From: Rubrivivax sp.
GTDB taxonomy: Bacteria; Pseudomonadota; Gammaproteobacteria; Burkholderiales; Burkholderiaceae
NCBI GenBank assembly: GCA_016790225.1
Contig: JAEUOZ010000015.1
Location: forward strand, 26,331 to 90,330
Length of the DNA: 64,000 nucleotides
Reading direction: 5' to 3'
Notes under the pieces: generated by a model
What the model saw: the letters and a program-made list of their open reading frames with translations, nothing else
Databases searched by the model: none
What the model was told of the DNA's origin: nothing
Program-made: the position numbers and the translations under genes
In this document: piece by piece, positions 7,018 through 16,300 of the stretch
Layout: every line of letters begins with the position of its first letter
Numbering within the stretch: position 1 is the stretch's first letter

Positions 7018-9027
7018 TTGAATACCTGGGACCTGACCGCGCTGCTGCATGCGGCCGATGCCGCAGCGCCCTTGCCCGAACGCAACCTCTGGCTGGTGCG
7101 CCTGCTGGAGTGGCTGCGCCACGGGCCGCTGACGCTGTCCGCTCGCGAAGACGCGACACCGGCACCCGTGCTGCGCCTGCGCCAGCTGTGCCAGGTGCTG
7201 GAGCGCCACGAGGAGCACCGCCAGCGCGTGCAGGCGCTGCTGGCGAGCATTCGCCGCGATACCGATGCGGTGGCGCTGCTGGCCGACTTCGGCTTCGCCC
7301 CGCGCGCCTCCTTTGCCAGCGAGCTGGCGCGGCGCCTTCGCCTGAAGCTGCTGCCGGCCACGCCCGAGACGCACAACCTGGCCGAACTGTTTGCCCTGGT
7401 CTTCCAGCCCGGGGATGCCGCCTGGCTCGAACGTCTGGACGCGCCCACGCTGCAGCGCTGCGCGGCGCTGTGGCCCGCGGGCCCCGGGCCAGGATCGCAG
7501 ACGCTGCTGGACGCCATCACCATGCTGTGCAGCGCGGTGCGCGCGGCGGGCTTTTCGGCGCCGCTGCGCCTGCGCATGCGGGCGGACGCGCTGCAGCACG
7601 AACCCTTTCGCCAACTGGCACGTTCAGCCGACGCGCTGCGGGCCGCCCATGAGTGCGGCGACGCGCTGCTGGCGGCGCAGCAGGCCGCCTACCTGCGCGC
7701 CTTGCTGGCCGAGTGCCGCGCCGCGGCCGACAGCGTGCTGGATCACCTGGAGGAGTACGGTGTCTCGCTGCACATCGTCTTCGATGTCGATCAGTTGAAG
7801 CTGCGCACCGAGCGCATCGAGCTGCTGCTGGAGCCGCTGCTGCAGCCGGCACCGGCCGCGCAGCATGCGCAGGCGCTGCTGCTGGCCTGTCTGCACAGCC
7901 TGCAAGGCTCACGCAGCGTGCGCGCCCTGCTGCACGACCAGAGCCGACAGCTGGCGCGGCAGGTGGCCGAGCGCCACGCGGAGACCGGCGCGCACTACAT
8001 CACCCGCACCGCGGCCGAATACCACCAGATGCTGCGCGCGGCCTGCGGCGGCGGCGCCGTGATCGCGCTCACCACCCTGGTCAAGTTCGGCCTGGGTACG
8101 CTCGGGTTCACGGCTTTCTGGGGCGGCTTCTGGGCCGGCGTCAACTATGCCGCGAGCTTCGTCATCGTGATGCTGATGCATTGGACGGTGGCCACCAAGC
8201 AGCCGGCGATGACCGCGCCCGCGCTGGCGGCCAAGCTGCCCCAGGTGCGGCGCGCCAGTGCCGATGAGGGCGCGGCCGTCGAGGCCTTCGTCGACGAGGT
8301 CACGCACCTGATCCGCTCGCAGATGGCGGGCATCATCGGCAACCTGGCGCTGTGCGTTCCGCTGGTCCTGGCCGTGCAGCTGCTGAGCGGGGCGCTGCTG
8401 GGGGCGCCGCTGATCGGCGAGCGCCCGGCTCAGTACGTGCTGCAGGCGCAGACGCTGCTCGGCCCCACGGCGTTGTATGCCGCCTTCACGGGCGTGCTGC
8501 TGTTCGCCAGCTCGCTCATCGCGGGCTGGGTGGAAAACGCCTTCGTCTTCCACCGCCTGCACAGCGCATTGCGCTGGAACCCGGCCCTGCTGTCCCGCCT
8601 GGGCGCGGCCCGCGCGCAGCGCTGGGCCGACTGGTGGCGCACGCACATCTCCGGCCTGGCGGCCAATGTCTCCCTGGGCCTGATGCTGGGCCTGGTGCCG
8701 GTGCTGCTGCAATTCTTCAGCATCCCGCTGGATGTGCGGCATGTCACCTTGTCCGCCGGGCAGCTGGCGGCTGCGCTGGGTGCGCTGGGGCTGCCCGTGC
8801 TGCTTGAGCCGGCGTTCTGGTGGTGTGCGGCCGCCATCCCGGTCATCGGGCTGCTGAACTTGAGCGTCAGCTTCGCACTGGCCTTCCGCGTGGCGCTGCG
8901 ATCGCGCAGCATCCAGGTCGCGCAGCGCGCTGCCATCTACGGCGCCATCGGCCGGCGGCTGCGAAGCGCGCCACTGTCATTCCTTCGGCCGCCCCGGGCC
9001 GCCGCTTTCCCCGATGCCGGCGCCTGA
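7018..9027 (+). CDS. Site-specific recombinase (Gcr) family membrane protein
   Basis: A 669-residue protein of the family annotated as site-specific recombinase/Gcr (PF10136). The N-terminal half is helical and cytoplasmic in character (for example RNLWLVRLLEWLR). From about residue 340 there are several strongly hydrophobic segments around residues 345-385, 440-500 and 555-640, with a conserved-looking GLGTLGFTAFWGGFWAG stretch. Despite the family name, no recombinase catalytic motif is visible; the sequence looks like a multi-pass membrane protein, so I do not infer recombination. The start at TTG 7018 is the longest plausible one and is uncertain. It follows apaG by 66 bases on the same strand. 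Confidence 0.8.
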   Translation: MNTWDLTALLHAADAAAPLPERNLWLVRLLEWLRHGPLTLSAREDATPAPVLRLRQLCQVLERHEEHRQRVQALLASIRRDTDAVALLADFGFAPRASFASELARRLRLKLLPATPETHNLAELFALVFQPGDAAWLERLDAPTLQRCAALWPAGPGPGSQTLLDAITMLCSAVRAAGFSAPLRLRMRADALQHEPFRQLARSADALRAAHECGDALLAAQQAAYLRALLAECRAAADSVLDHLEEYGVSLHIVFDVDQLKLRTERIELLLEPLLQPAPAAQHAQALLLACLHSLQGSRSVRALLHDQSRQLARQVAERHAETGAHYITRTAAEYHQMLRAACGGGAVIALTTLVKFGLGTLGFTAFWGGFWAGVNYAASFVIVMLMHWTVATKQPAMTAPALAAKLPQVRRASADEGAAVEAFVDEVTHLIRSQMAGIIGNLALCVPLVLAVQLLSGALLGAPLIGERPAQYVLQAQTLLGPTALYAAFTGVLLFASSLIAGWVENAFVFHRLHSALRWNPALLSRLGAARAQRWADWWRTHISGLAANVSLGLMLGLVPVLLQFFSIPLDVRHVTLSAGQLAAALGALGLPVLLEPAFWWCAAAIPVIGLLNLSVSFALAFRVALRSRSIQVAQRAAIYGAIGRRLRSAPLSFLRPPRAAAFPDAGA

Positions 9028-9144
9028 GGCCGGCTCCTGCGGTGTCGCACGTTCCCCCTTGCGCCGTCCCGAGAACATGGTCCACCAGACGATGAACAGC
9101 AGCAGCGCCAGCGCCGCCAGCGCTTCGATGATCAGCCAGGCCAT
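8977..9144 (-). CDS. Small single-span membrane protein
   Basis: A 55-residue reading frame from ATG 9144. It has one hydrophobic helix (MAWLIIEALAALALLLFI) followed by VWWTMFSGRRKGE and a polar, proline- and glycine-rich tail. The hydrophobic/positive pattern suggests an inner-membrane protein with its C terminus in the cytoplasm. It is divergent from mltA (143-base gap), and its end overlaps the 3' end of the preceding rightward gene by 51 bases. No function is recognised. Evidence is the coherent membrane-protein pattern and position; similarity to known proteins could not be checked. Confidence 0.55.
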   Translation of the reverse strand: MAWLIIEALAALALLLFIVWWTMFSGRRKGERATPQEPASGAGIGESGGPGRPKE

Positions 9145-9286
9145 CGGCACATTGTGCGCGGCCTGTCGCCCATCGCCCGATGTGGGGTCTCGGCTCCGGG
9201 CGCGCACCGTGCCCGCCGCCGGCCGGGCTGACCCTGGGCGACTGCGCGCGGCTCCCGCGGCGCCGGGGGCGCGGAAGTCGTCCGGA

Positions 9287-10540
9287 ATGCCGCGGCGGCC
9301 AGAGGCGCTGCTGGCCGCGCTGGCGCTCGCCCTGCTGCTGTCGGCCTGCGGCACGCCGCCGGCGCCGACACCGGCCGGCCCGCCGCCCAGCAGCCCACGC
9401 GTCACACCGTCGGCCCCGGCAGCCCCAGGCGCGCAGGACGCGCAAGGCGCTTCGGATACCCCCGCAGCGGCCCCTGCGACGCCCGCCAGTGACACGCCCT
9501 TGATGCCGGCCACGCCCCTGGCCGAAGCCGGCGTGCGCTGGCTGCGTGCCGAGTTTGCCGATCTGCCCGGCTGGGCCAGTGACCGCGCGCTGCAGCTGTG
9601 GCCGGCCCTGCTGCGGGGCTGCGCGCGCCCGGCGCCGCTGTGGCGGGAGCTGTGCGCGCGCGCGGCGCTGGAATCGCCGGCTGACGACGCCGCGGCGCGT
9701 CGCTTTCTGCAGACCTGGCTGCGGCCCTGGCAGCTGCAGACCGCCGATGGCCGCAGCGAAGGCCTGGCCACGGGCTACTTCGAGCCGGAACTGGACGCCG
9801 TGCGCCAGCGGCGCGAGGGCTTCGAGGTGGCCCTGCACGCGCCGCCGGCTGATCTGGCCACGCGCCGCCCGCACTTCAGCCGCCAGGAGCTGGACACCCT
9901 GCCCGCCGCGCAGGCCACGCTGGCCGGGCGCGAGCTGGCCTGGATCAACGATCCGGTCGATCTGCTGCTGCTGCAGATCCAGGGTTCCGGGCGCCTGCGC
10001 CTGATCGAGCCGGACGGCCGCATCACGCCGCTGCGCGTGGCCTTTGCCGGACATAACGCCCAGCCTTACCGCTCACCGGGCCGCTGGCTGGTGGAGCAGG
10101 GCGAGCTGCGCGTGGACAGCGTCTCCTGGGGCACGATCCGCGCCTGGGCCATCAAGTTTCCACAGCGCCTGCCCGAGCTGATGTGGTCCAACCCGCGCGT
10201 GGTCTATTTCCGGCTCGAGCCCCTGCCCGATCCGCAGCAAGGCCCGCGCGGCGCGCAGGGCGTTCCACTGACGCCGATGCGCTCCGTCGCCATCGACCCC
10301 CGCGCCGTGCCCTACGGCAGCCCGATGTGGATCAGCACCACCGATCCGCTGGCCAACGCCCCGCTTCAGCGGCTGGTGATGGCCCAGGACACCGGCGGCG
10401 CCATCCTCGGCGCGGTGCGCATCGACCTGTTCACCGGCTGGGGCGACGACGCACTGGTGCTGGCCTCGCGCCTGAAGCAGCCGCTGCGCGCCTGGGTGCT
10501 GTGGCCGCGTACTGCGGCTCCCCCACGGCAATCGCCGTAG
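9287..10540 (+). CDS. mltA: Membrane-bound lytic murein transglycosylase A
   Basis: A 417-residue lipoprotein that cleaves the MurNAc-GlcNAc bond of peptidoglycan with formation of 1,6-anhydroMurNAc. It starts with a lipoprotein signal (LLAALALALLLSAC, lipobox Cys near residue 21), followed by a proline/alanine-rich linker. The MltA barrel domain includes ATGYFEPELDA and WINDPVDLLLLQIQGSGRL. The C-terminal 3D domain contains MRSVAIDPRAVPYGSP and AQDTGGAI...RIDLFTGWG, where the catalytic Asp lies. The ATG at 9287 was chosen because it gives the signal peptide. It is larger than E. coli MltA because of the linker. Confidence 0.93.
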   Translation: MPRRPEALLAALALALLLSACGTPPAPTPAGPPPSSPRVTPSAPAAPGAQDAQGASDTPAAAPATPASDTPLMPATPLAEAGVRWLRAEFADLPGWASDRALQLWPALLRGCARPAPLWRELCARAALESPADDAAARRFLQTWLRPWQLQTADGRSEGLATGYFEPELDAVRQRREGFEVALHAPPADLATRRPHFSRQELDTLPAAQATLAGRELAWINDPVDLLLLQIQGSGRLRLIEPDGRITPLRVAFAGHNAQPYRSPGRWLVEQGELRVDSVSWGTIRAWAIKFPQRLPELMWSNPRVVYFRLEPLPDPQQGPRGAQGVPLTPMRSVAIDPRAVPYGSPMWISTTDPLANAPLQRLVMAQDTGGAILGAVRIDLFTGWGDDALVLASRLKQPLRAWVLWPRTAAPPRQSP

Positions 10541-10636
10541 TGCTCGCCGTAGTGCTCGCCGAAGAGCTGCGGCGCCGCGCGGGGTTGTCATCCGGCGCCG
10601 ACGCAGCAGCGGGCGATTGACGGGTCCAGCGGGTGG

Positions 10637-11266
10637 TCAGGCAAACGAACTCACTCTGCTTTCAAACCAGCGTACCAACGCTTGCTTCAGGCGAAGAAAG
10701 GCCGGATCCGAACACCGGCGCAGGCTGATGCGCCCTGTCACGCGCTCGTAAAGGGAGGACGAACGCGGCAGCCCGTGCACCGGAATCAAGGCCTCAAGGG
10801 CCTCTTTGGGCATGCGGGGCTTGCCGTGGCTGTCAAACTGAAACTGGCGCGAGACCAGCCAGTCACGGATGCCGGTGTCACGCAAGGGCCAAGCCAGGCA
10901 CTCACGCAGCACGCTCTCGGTGCCCCAGATCCAGGCATCGACCTCGGGCTCGATCACGATGGCCTTTGCCCGGTCAGCCCAGACGGTCTCCAGCCTCTGT
11001 TCCAGTTCGGCTTCCAGGTCCAGGGTGCTGGCCAGTTCGGAGGCGCCGCATCCGGCGCGGTCATGGACCAACAGAGCATGGTGAAAACGGGCGCGCTCGC
11101 CGCGAAGCAATTCAGGACCCGCAGTACGCACACCCCCGTCCCGGCCCGGGTGAATCCGAAAGTCATAACTGATCGGCCTGATGCCCAACGCCGAGTGGCG
11201 AGCGAGGATTCCACGCAAGGCGAACTGCGTGTTCTTGTCAGGCACCAGAACCACCAGGTCCCTCAT
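10637..11266 (-). CDS. Small partner protein of AAA ATPase (MAD4-like; possible TOPRIM-type nuclease)
   Basis: A 209-residue protein of a family commonly found beside AAA ATPases. It begins MRDLVVLVPDKNTQFALRG and has LLVHDRAGCG near residue 90 and IVIEPEVDAWIWG near residue 120. The C-terminal PRSSSLYERV...SLRRCSDPAFLRLK pattern is also typical. The spacing of acidic residues at the ends of predicted strands resembles TOPRIM/DUF4276-like folds, but an exact motif is not present. From memory this family is called MAD4 of the methylation-associated defence system, with an AAA partner called MAD3. It is 7 bases downstream of the ATPase gene. Base composition is visibly less GC-rich than its neighbours. 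Confidence 0.72.
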   Translation of the reverse strand: MRDLVVLVPDKNTQFALRGILARHSALGIRPISYDFRIHPGRDGGVRTAGPELLRGERARFHHALLVHDRAGCGASELASTLDLEAELEQRLETVWADRAKAIVIEPEVDAWIWGTESVLRECLAWPLRDTGIRDWLVSRQFQFDSHGKPRMPKEALEALIPVHGLPRSSSLYERVTGRISLRRCSDPAFLRLKQALVRWFESRVSSFA

Positions 11267-11273
11267 CGCGCCT

Positions 11274-12539
11274 TCAACTCAAGATGCCGGCCGCAAAGAG
11301 CACACCCAGGTCAGGCTGGCCTTGCCTCCAGTCGACCAGCGCCGGGTGGAGGTGACCCGGCACTACGTCCGTCGCACCCGATTCGTCCTTGGCAAAGCAA
11401 AGCACTTGGTCCGCTTCAAGGAGATTCAGCGCCACGGGACTGTGTGTGGCCAGCAGCACTTGTCCTCCATAGATGGACGACAGCGACTGGATCACGGTCT
11501 CGATCGCGCGCGGATGAATGCCGTTCTCGGGCTCCTCAATCAAGTAGACATCATCCACGTCGGGCAGATAGGCAGGCAAGGTCAGCGCCAACAAGCGCAG
11601 AGTTCCGTCGGACACCAGCCACGATGGAACTTCGGCGCCATTTCGGTAGCGCACCACCAGATGTCGGTGCCGGTCTTCTTCACGCTCGACCGTGTCGATG
11701 TCCGCTATGTCTTCCAGCGCCGTCCGTACGTGCGCCACCCAAGCATCGAAACGGCTGCGGTCATGACGCAAGGACGCGATCACCCAAGGCAGATTGGAGC
11801 CGTCCGTCTGAAACCGCAGGCCCAGCCCAGGTGGGCTGGGCAGGCGGATGGCCTGGCTGTTGAGCACGACGCGTTGCACGCCTGTTTCCAGAAGCGATCG
11901 AAACCAGGTGCTGACAGGAAAGCTCCTCTCGTCCGCGGGCAGATTGGCCAGTGCAGACTTGCCGCGCCCCAGCTTGAAGGAAGGTGTGTAAGTGGCCGCG
12001 CCCTCGGGGTAGTAGTTGTCGTTGCCCCCTGGGACCTTGCGCAGCGCCATCTTGGTACCCTTGCGCGAGCGACTCATGATCGAGGCGCTGTCCAAGAGGA
12101 CGGCCGGGAAGAGTTCCCTGGGCTCTTGTTCACGCTCGTGACCGCTCGCCTTCAGCCAGAGAGTCTCGTGGTTGAACCCGAGTTCATTCGAGAGCTGATC
12201 CAGCCCGACTTCAAGCTCGTAGCGCACGCCGGTGTAGCCCCTTAGCTGCTCGTCCATGCGTGCTCTGACCGGGTTCGGAATGACCGCCTCTACCGCCAGC
12301 TGGAAGGACCGCGAAGCCGGCTCTCCTTGCCAGACAAGCTTGTCGAAACTGCCGCTGCGGGAGTGGATGACCTTGACCACATCACCGCGCTCCCGCATGA
12401 GATCGGACAGCAAGCCGATGACATCCAGAAAGGTGGACTTGCCGCTTGCATTGGGCCCGACAAGCGCCTGAACTCCGCGCAATACCTGGTCGACGCTCTT
12501 CAGACTCCGAAAGTGGCGCGCTTGGATACGGGAAAACAT
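11274..12539 (-). CDS. AAA family ATPase (ABC/OLD-like), putative defence component
   Basis: A 421-residue single-domain ATPase of the SMC/ABC-like AAA_15/AAA_21 group. The Walker A is VGPNASGKST near residue 30, the ABC-type signature region is around LVSDGTLRLLAL, the Walker B is VYLIEEPENGIHP and the H-loop region is LLATHSPVALNLL. These ATPases usually control an associated effector nuclease, and the small gene 7 bases downstream is the obvious partner. ATG 12539 starts MFSRIQARHFRSL, as expected for the family. A GTG at 12587 just after the lrp stop is possible but less likely. The lower GC content than both flanks suggests horizontal acquisition. Confidence 0.82.
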   Translation of the reverse strand: MFSRIQARHFRSLKSVDQVLRGVQALVGPNASGKSTFLDVIGLLSDLMRERGDVVKVIHSRSGSFDKLVWQGEPASRSFQLAVEAVIPNPVRARMDEQLRGYTGVRYELEVGLDQLSNELGFNHETLWLKASGHEREQEPRELFPAVLLDSASIMSRSRKGTKMALRKVPGGNDNYYPEGAATYTPSFKLGRGKSALANLPADERSFPVSTWFRSLLETGVQRVVLNSQAIRLPSPPGLGLRFQTDGSNLPWVIASLRHDRSRFDAWVAHVRTALEDIADIDTVEREEDRHRHLVVRYRNGAEVPSWLVSDGTLRLLALTLPAYLPDVDDVYLIEEPENGIHPRAIETVIQSLSSIYGGQVLLATHSPVALNLLEADQVLCFAKDESGATDVVPGHLHPALVDWRQGQPDLGVLFAAGILS

Positions 12540-12588
12540 GGACGAAGTGTCGCCTATGCCGAGGTCACGGAGATGGCCGCTCAGCACC

Positions 12589-13161
12589 TCAACCCCTCTC
12601 AGCCCCCGCCCCCCGCAGGTGACCCAGCGGCAGTGCGCCGCCGGCCTTGACCTCGCCCAGCGAGAAGCTGGTGTGCAGATCCTTCACGTGCGGCAGGTTG
12701 AGCAGGGTCTCGACGGCAAAGCGGGAGAAGCTGTCCAGATCGGTGGACATCACCTGCAGCTCGAAGGTACCGGTGCCGCTGATGTAGTGACAGGCGATGA
12801 CCTCCGGCAGTTGCTGGATGGCCTCTTCCAGTTCGCGCGTGGCGCGGCCGGTGTTGCGTTCGGCATCCAGGCGCACGAAGGCCAGCACGCCCAGCCCTAT
12901 GCGGCGACGATCGATCACCGCGCGGTAGCCGGTGATGTAGCCCTGCTCCTCCAGCCAGCGCACACGGCGCCAGGTGGGCGCGGCTGACAGGCCGATGCGC
13001 GCGGCCAGCTCGATGTTGGACAGCCGCGCATCGGCCTGCAGCTCGCGCAGGATGGCGATGTCGTAGCGGTCCAGGCCGGCGCCGTGGGGTTCGTCCGGCT
13101 CGGCGGCGGGCGTGGACGAAAGGGTCGGGGATTTCCCTGATCTGGGTGTTTTGAGCGTCAT
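12589..13161 (-). CDS. Lrp/AsnC family transcriptional regulator
   Basis: A 190-residue regulator with an N-terminal winged helix-turn-helix (LDRYDIAILRELQADARLSN, then ELAARIGLSAAPTWRRV) and a C-terminal RAM ligand-binding domain (HYISGTGTFELQVMSTDLDS). It has an extra N-terminal extension of about 30 residues and an untypical glycine-rich C-terminal tail. It is divergent from the indolepyruvate oxidoreductase gene, a pairing common in Burkholderiales, so an amino-acid-responsive control of that gene is the likely role. The ATG at 13161 is clear. Confidence 0.93.
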   Translation of the reverse strand: MTLKTPRSGKSPTLSSTPAAEPDEPHGAGLDRYDIAILRELQADARLSNIELAARIGLSAAPTWRRVRWLEEQGYITGYRAVIDRRRIGLGVLAFVRLDAERNTGRATRELEEAIQQLPEVIACHYISGTGTFELQVMSTDLDSFSRFAVETLLNLPHVKDLHTSFSLGEVKAGGALPLGHLRGAGAERG

Positions 13162-13335
13162 TGATTCTTCAGAGGCCTGTTCAAAGAAACTTCCTTGCCC
13201 AAAGTATCGGTTTCAGCGCATCGAAAGAAAAGACATGCCCGAGCCTTGCACCCTACACTCACCTGACAAATCCGGTGCGCCGCACCGCCTGCGCGCGCGC
13301 CTGCCCGACTGGCCCCTCCATCCCCTGGACCGCCG
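13162..13335. promoter_or_regulatory. Divergent control region of the Lrp regulator and indolepyruvate oxidoreductase
   Basis: This 174-base gap between two divergent genes is richer in A and T than its surroundings, especially about 13162-13235. It is the natural place for both promoters and for binding by the Lrp-family protein. I could not identify a convincing -35/-10 pair or a clear palindrome, so only the region is marked. Confidence 0.4.
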
Positions 13336-16300
13336 ATGAACGCACCCCTACCCGAAGCCATCCGCAAGGCCCTGGAAACCGTCTCGCTGGACGACAAGTA
13401 CGCGCTGGAACAGGGCCGCGCCTTCATGAGCGGGGTGCAGGCCCTGGTGCGCTTGCCGATGCTTCAGCGCACGCGCGATGCGCTGGCGGGCCTGAACACC
13501 GCCGGCTTCGTCAGCGGTTACCGAGGCAGCCCCTTGGGAGGCTACGACCAGGCGCTGTGGCAGGCCAAGAAGCACCTGGAGAGGCAGCACATCGTCTTCC
13601 AGCCCGGCGTCAACGAAGAGCTCGCCGCCACCGCCGTGTGGGGCACGCAGATGCTCGATCTGTACCCGCAGAGCCGCAAGTTCGACGGCGTCTTCGGCAT
13701 CTGGTATGGCAAGGGCCCGGGCGTGGACCGCTGCAGCGACGTCTTCAAGCACGCCAACATGGCCGGCACCTCGCGCCACGGCGGCGTGATCGCAGTGGCC
13801 GGCGACGACCATGTCGCCAAGAGCAGCACCGCCGCGCACCAGAGCGACCACATCTTCAAGGCCTGCGGCCTGCCGGTATTCTTTCCGTCCGATGTGCAGG
13901 GCATCCTGGACATGGGCGTGCACGCCTTCGCGATGAGCCGCTTTGCCGGTGTGTGGACGGGCATGAAGACCATCCAGGAAGTGGTGGAGTCCTCGTCCAG
14001 CGTTTCGATCGACCCGCAGCGCGTGAACATCGTGCTGCCGGAAGACTTCGTGATGCCGCCCGGCGGCATGCACATGCGCTGGCCCGACGGTGCGCTGGAC
14101 CAGGAAGCGCGGCTGATGGACTACAAGTGGTATGCCGCCCTGGCCTATGTGCGCGCCAACAGGCTCAACCACAACGTCATCGAAGGCCCGCATGACCGCT
14201 ACGGCATCATCGCCAGCGGCAAGGCCTTCAACGACACCCGCCAGGCGCTGGCCGATCTGGGCCTGAGCGACGAGATGTGCCGCGGCCTGGGCATCCGGCT
14301 GCACAAGGTGAATGTGGTGTGGCCGCTGGAAGCCACCATCACGCGCGACTTTGCGCTAGGGCTGCAGGAGATCCTGGTCGTCGAGGAAAAGCGCCAGGTC
14401 ATCGAATACCAGCTCAAGGAAGAGCTCTACAACTGGCGACCCGATGTGCGGCCCAACGTGCTGGGCAAGTTCGATCAGCCCGAGGGCGATGCCACCGGCG
14501 GCGAGTGGAGCATGCCCAACCCGAGCCAGAACTGGTTGCTGCGTCCCAAGGCCGATCTGACGCCGGCGATCATCGCCAAGGCCATCGCCAAGCGGCTCAA
14601 GAAGGCCGGCATCGTGCCCCCCGGCAGCGAGATCGAAGCCCGCATGGACGCGCGCATCCGTGTGATCGAGGCCAGCGAACGCGCGCTCTCGGTGATCGAT
14701 GTCAAGGGCGTCGAGCGCACACCCTGGTTCTGCAGCGGCTGCCCGCACAACACCAGCACGCGCGTGCCGGAGGGCTCGCGCGCGGTGGCCGGCATCGGCT
14801 GCCACTACATGTCGGTATGGATGGACCGCAGCACGGTCACCTTCAGCCAGATGGGGGGCGAAGGCGTCAGCTGGGTCGGCCAGGCGCCCTTCACCACCGA
14901 TCAGCACATCTTCAGCAACCTGGGTGACGGCACCTACTACCACTCCGGGCTGCTGGCGGTGCGCCAGAGCATCGCGGCCAAGGTGAACATCACCTACAAG
15001 ATCCTCTTCAACGATGCCGTGGCGATGACCGGCGGCCAGCCGGTGGACGGCACGCTGCGCGTGCCCGAGATGACGCGCGAGCTGCATGCCGAAGGCGCCA
15101 AGGAGATCGTGGTCGTCACGGACGAGCCCGAGAAGTACCAGGGCGTGAGCACGCTGGCCCCCGGCGTCACGGTGCATCACCGCGACGAGCTGGATGCCGT
15201 GCAGCGCCGGCTGCGCGAGGTGAAGGGCTGCACGATCCTCATCTACGACCAGACCTGCGCCACGGAAAAGCGCCGCCGCCGCAAGCGCGGCACGATGGCC
15301 ACGCCGTCGAAGACGGTGATCATCAACGAGGCCGTCTGCGAGGGCTGCGGCGATTGCTCCGTGCAGAGCAACTGCCTGAGCGTGGAGCCGATCGAAACCG
15401 AATTCGGCCGCAAGCGCCGCATCAACCAGAACACCTGCAACAAGGATTTCTCCTGCGTCAAGGGTTTCTGCCCCAGCTTCGTGACCATCGAAGGCGGCAC
15501 GCTGAAGAAGCCCCGGAAGGAAAAGCGCGGCGATCTCTCCGCGCTGCCGCCGCTGCCTGAGCCGATGCTGCCGAATGCCGAGCAGGCCTACGGCATCGTC
15601 GTGGGTGGCGTGGGTGGCACGGGCGTCATCACCATCGGCCAGCTGCTGGGCATGGCGGCCCACCTGGAAGGCAAGGGCATCGTCACGCAGGATGCCGGCG
15701 GCCTGGCGCAGAAGGGCGGCGCCACCTGGAGCCACATCCAGATCGCCGACCGGCCCGAGGCCATCTACACGACCAAGGTCGATACCGCCAAGGCCGATCT
15801 GGTCATCGGCTGCGACCCCATCGTCACCGCCACCAAGAGCACGCTGGCGCTGATGCAGCCGCAGCGCAGCTTCATCGCGCTCAACAGCCATGGTTCGCCC
15901 ACGGCCGCCTTCGTGCACAACCCGAACTGGCAGTTTCCGCAGGGCAGCTGCGAAGCGGCGATCGAGAAGGCCGTGGGCCGCGAAGGCATCGGCGCTTTCG
16001 ATGCCGAAGAGGCCGCCACGCAGCTGCTGGGCGATTCGATCTACACCAACCCGCTGCTGCTGGGCTATGCCTGGCAGAAGGGCCGCATCCCGCTGTCGCA
16101 GGCTTCGCTGCTGCGCGCGATGGAGCTCAACGGCGTGCAGATCGACAACAACAAGGCCGCCTTCGAATGGGGCCGGCGCTGCGCACACGATCTGGCGGCC
16201 GTGCGCGCGCTGTTTGCCGCGCAGCAGGTGATCCAGGTCGTCAAGCGGCCCTCGCTGGACGAGGTCGTCAAGCGTCGCGTGGACTTCCTCACCGGCTACC

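Noticed and set aside
7018..9027. Mobile element suggested by the name site-specific recombinase
   Set aside because: No catalytic recombinase motifs, several membrane segments, no inverted repeats or target duplications at the ends.
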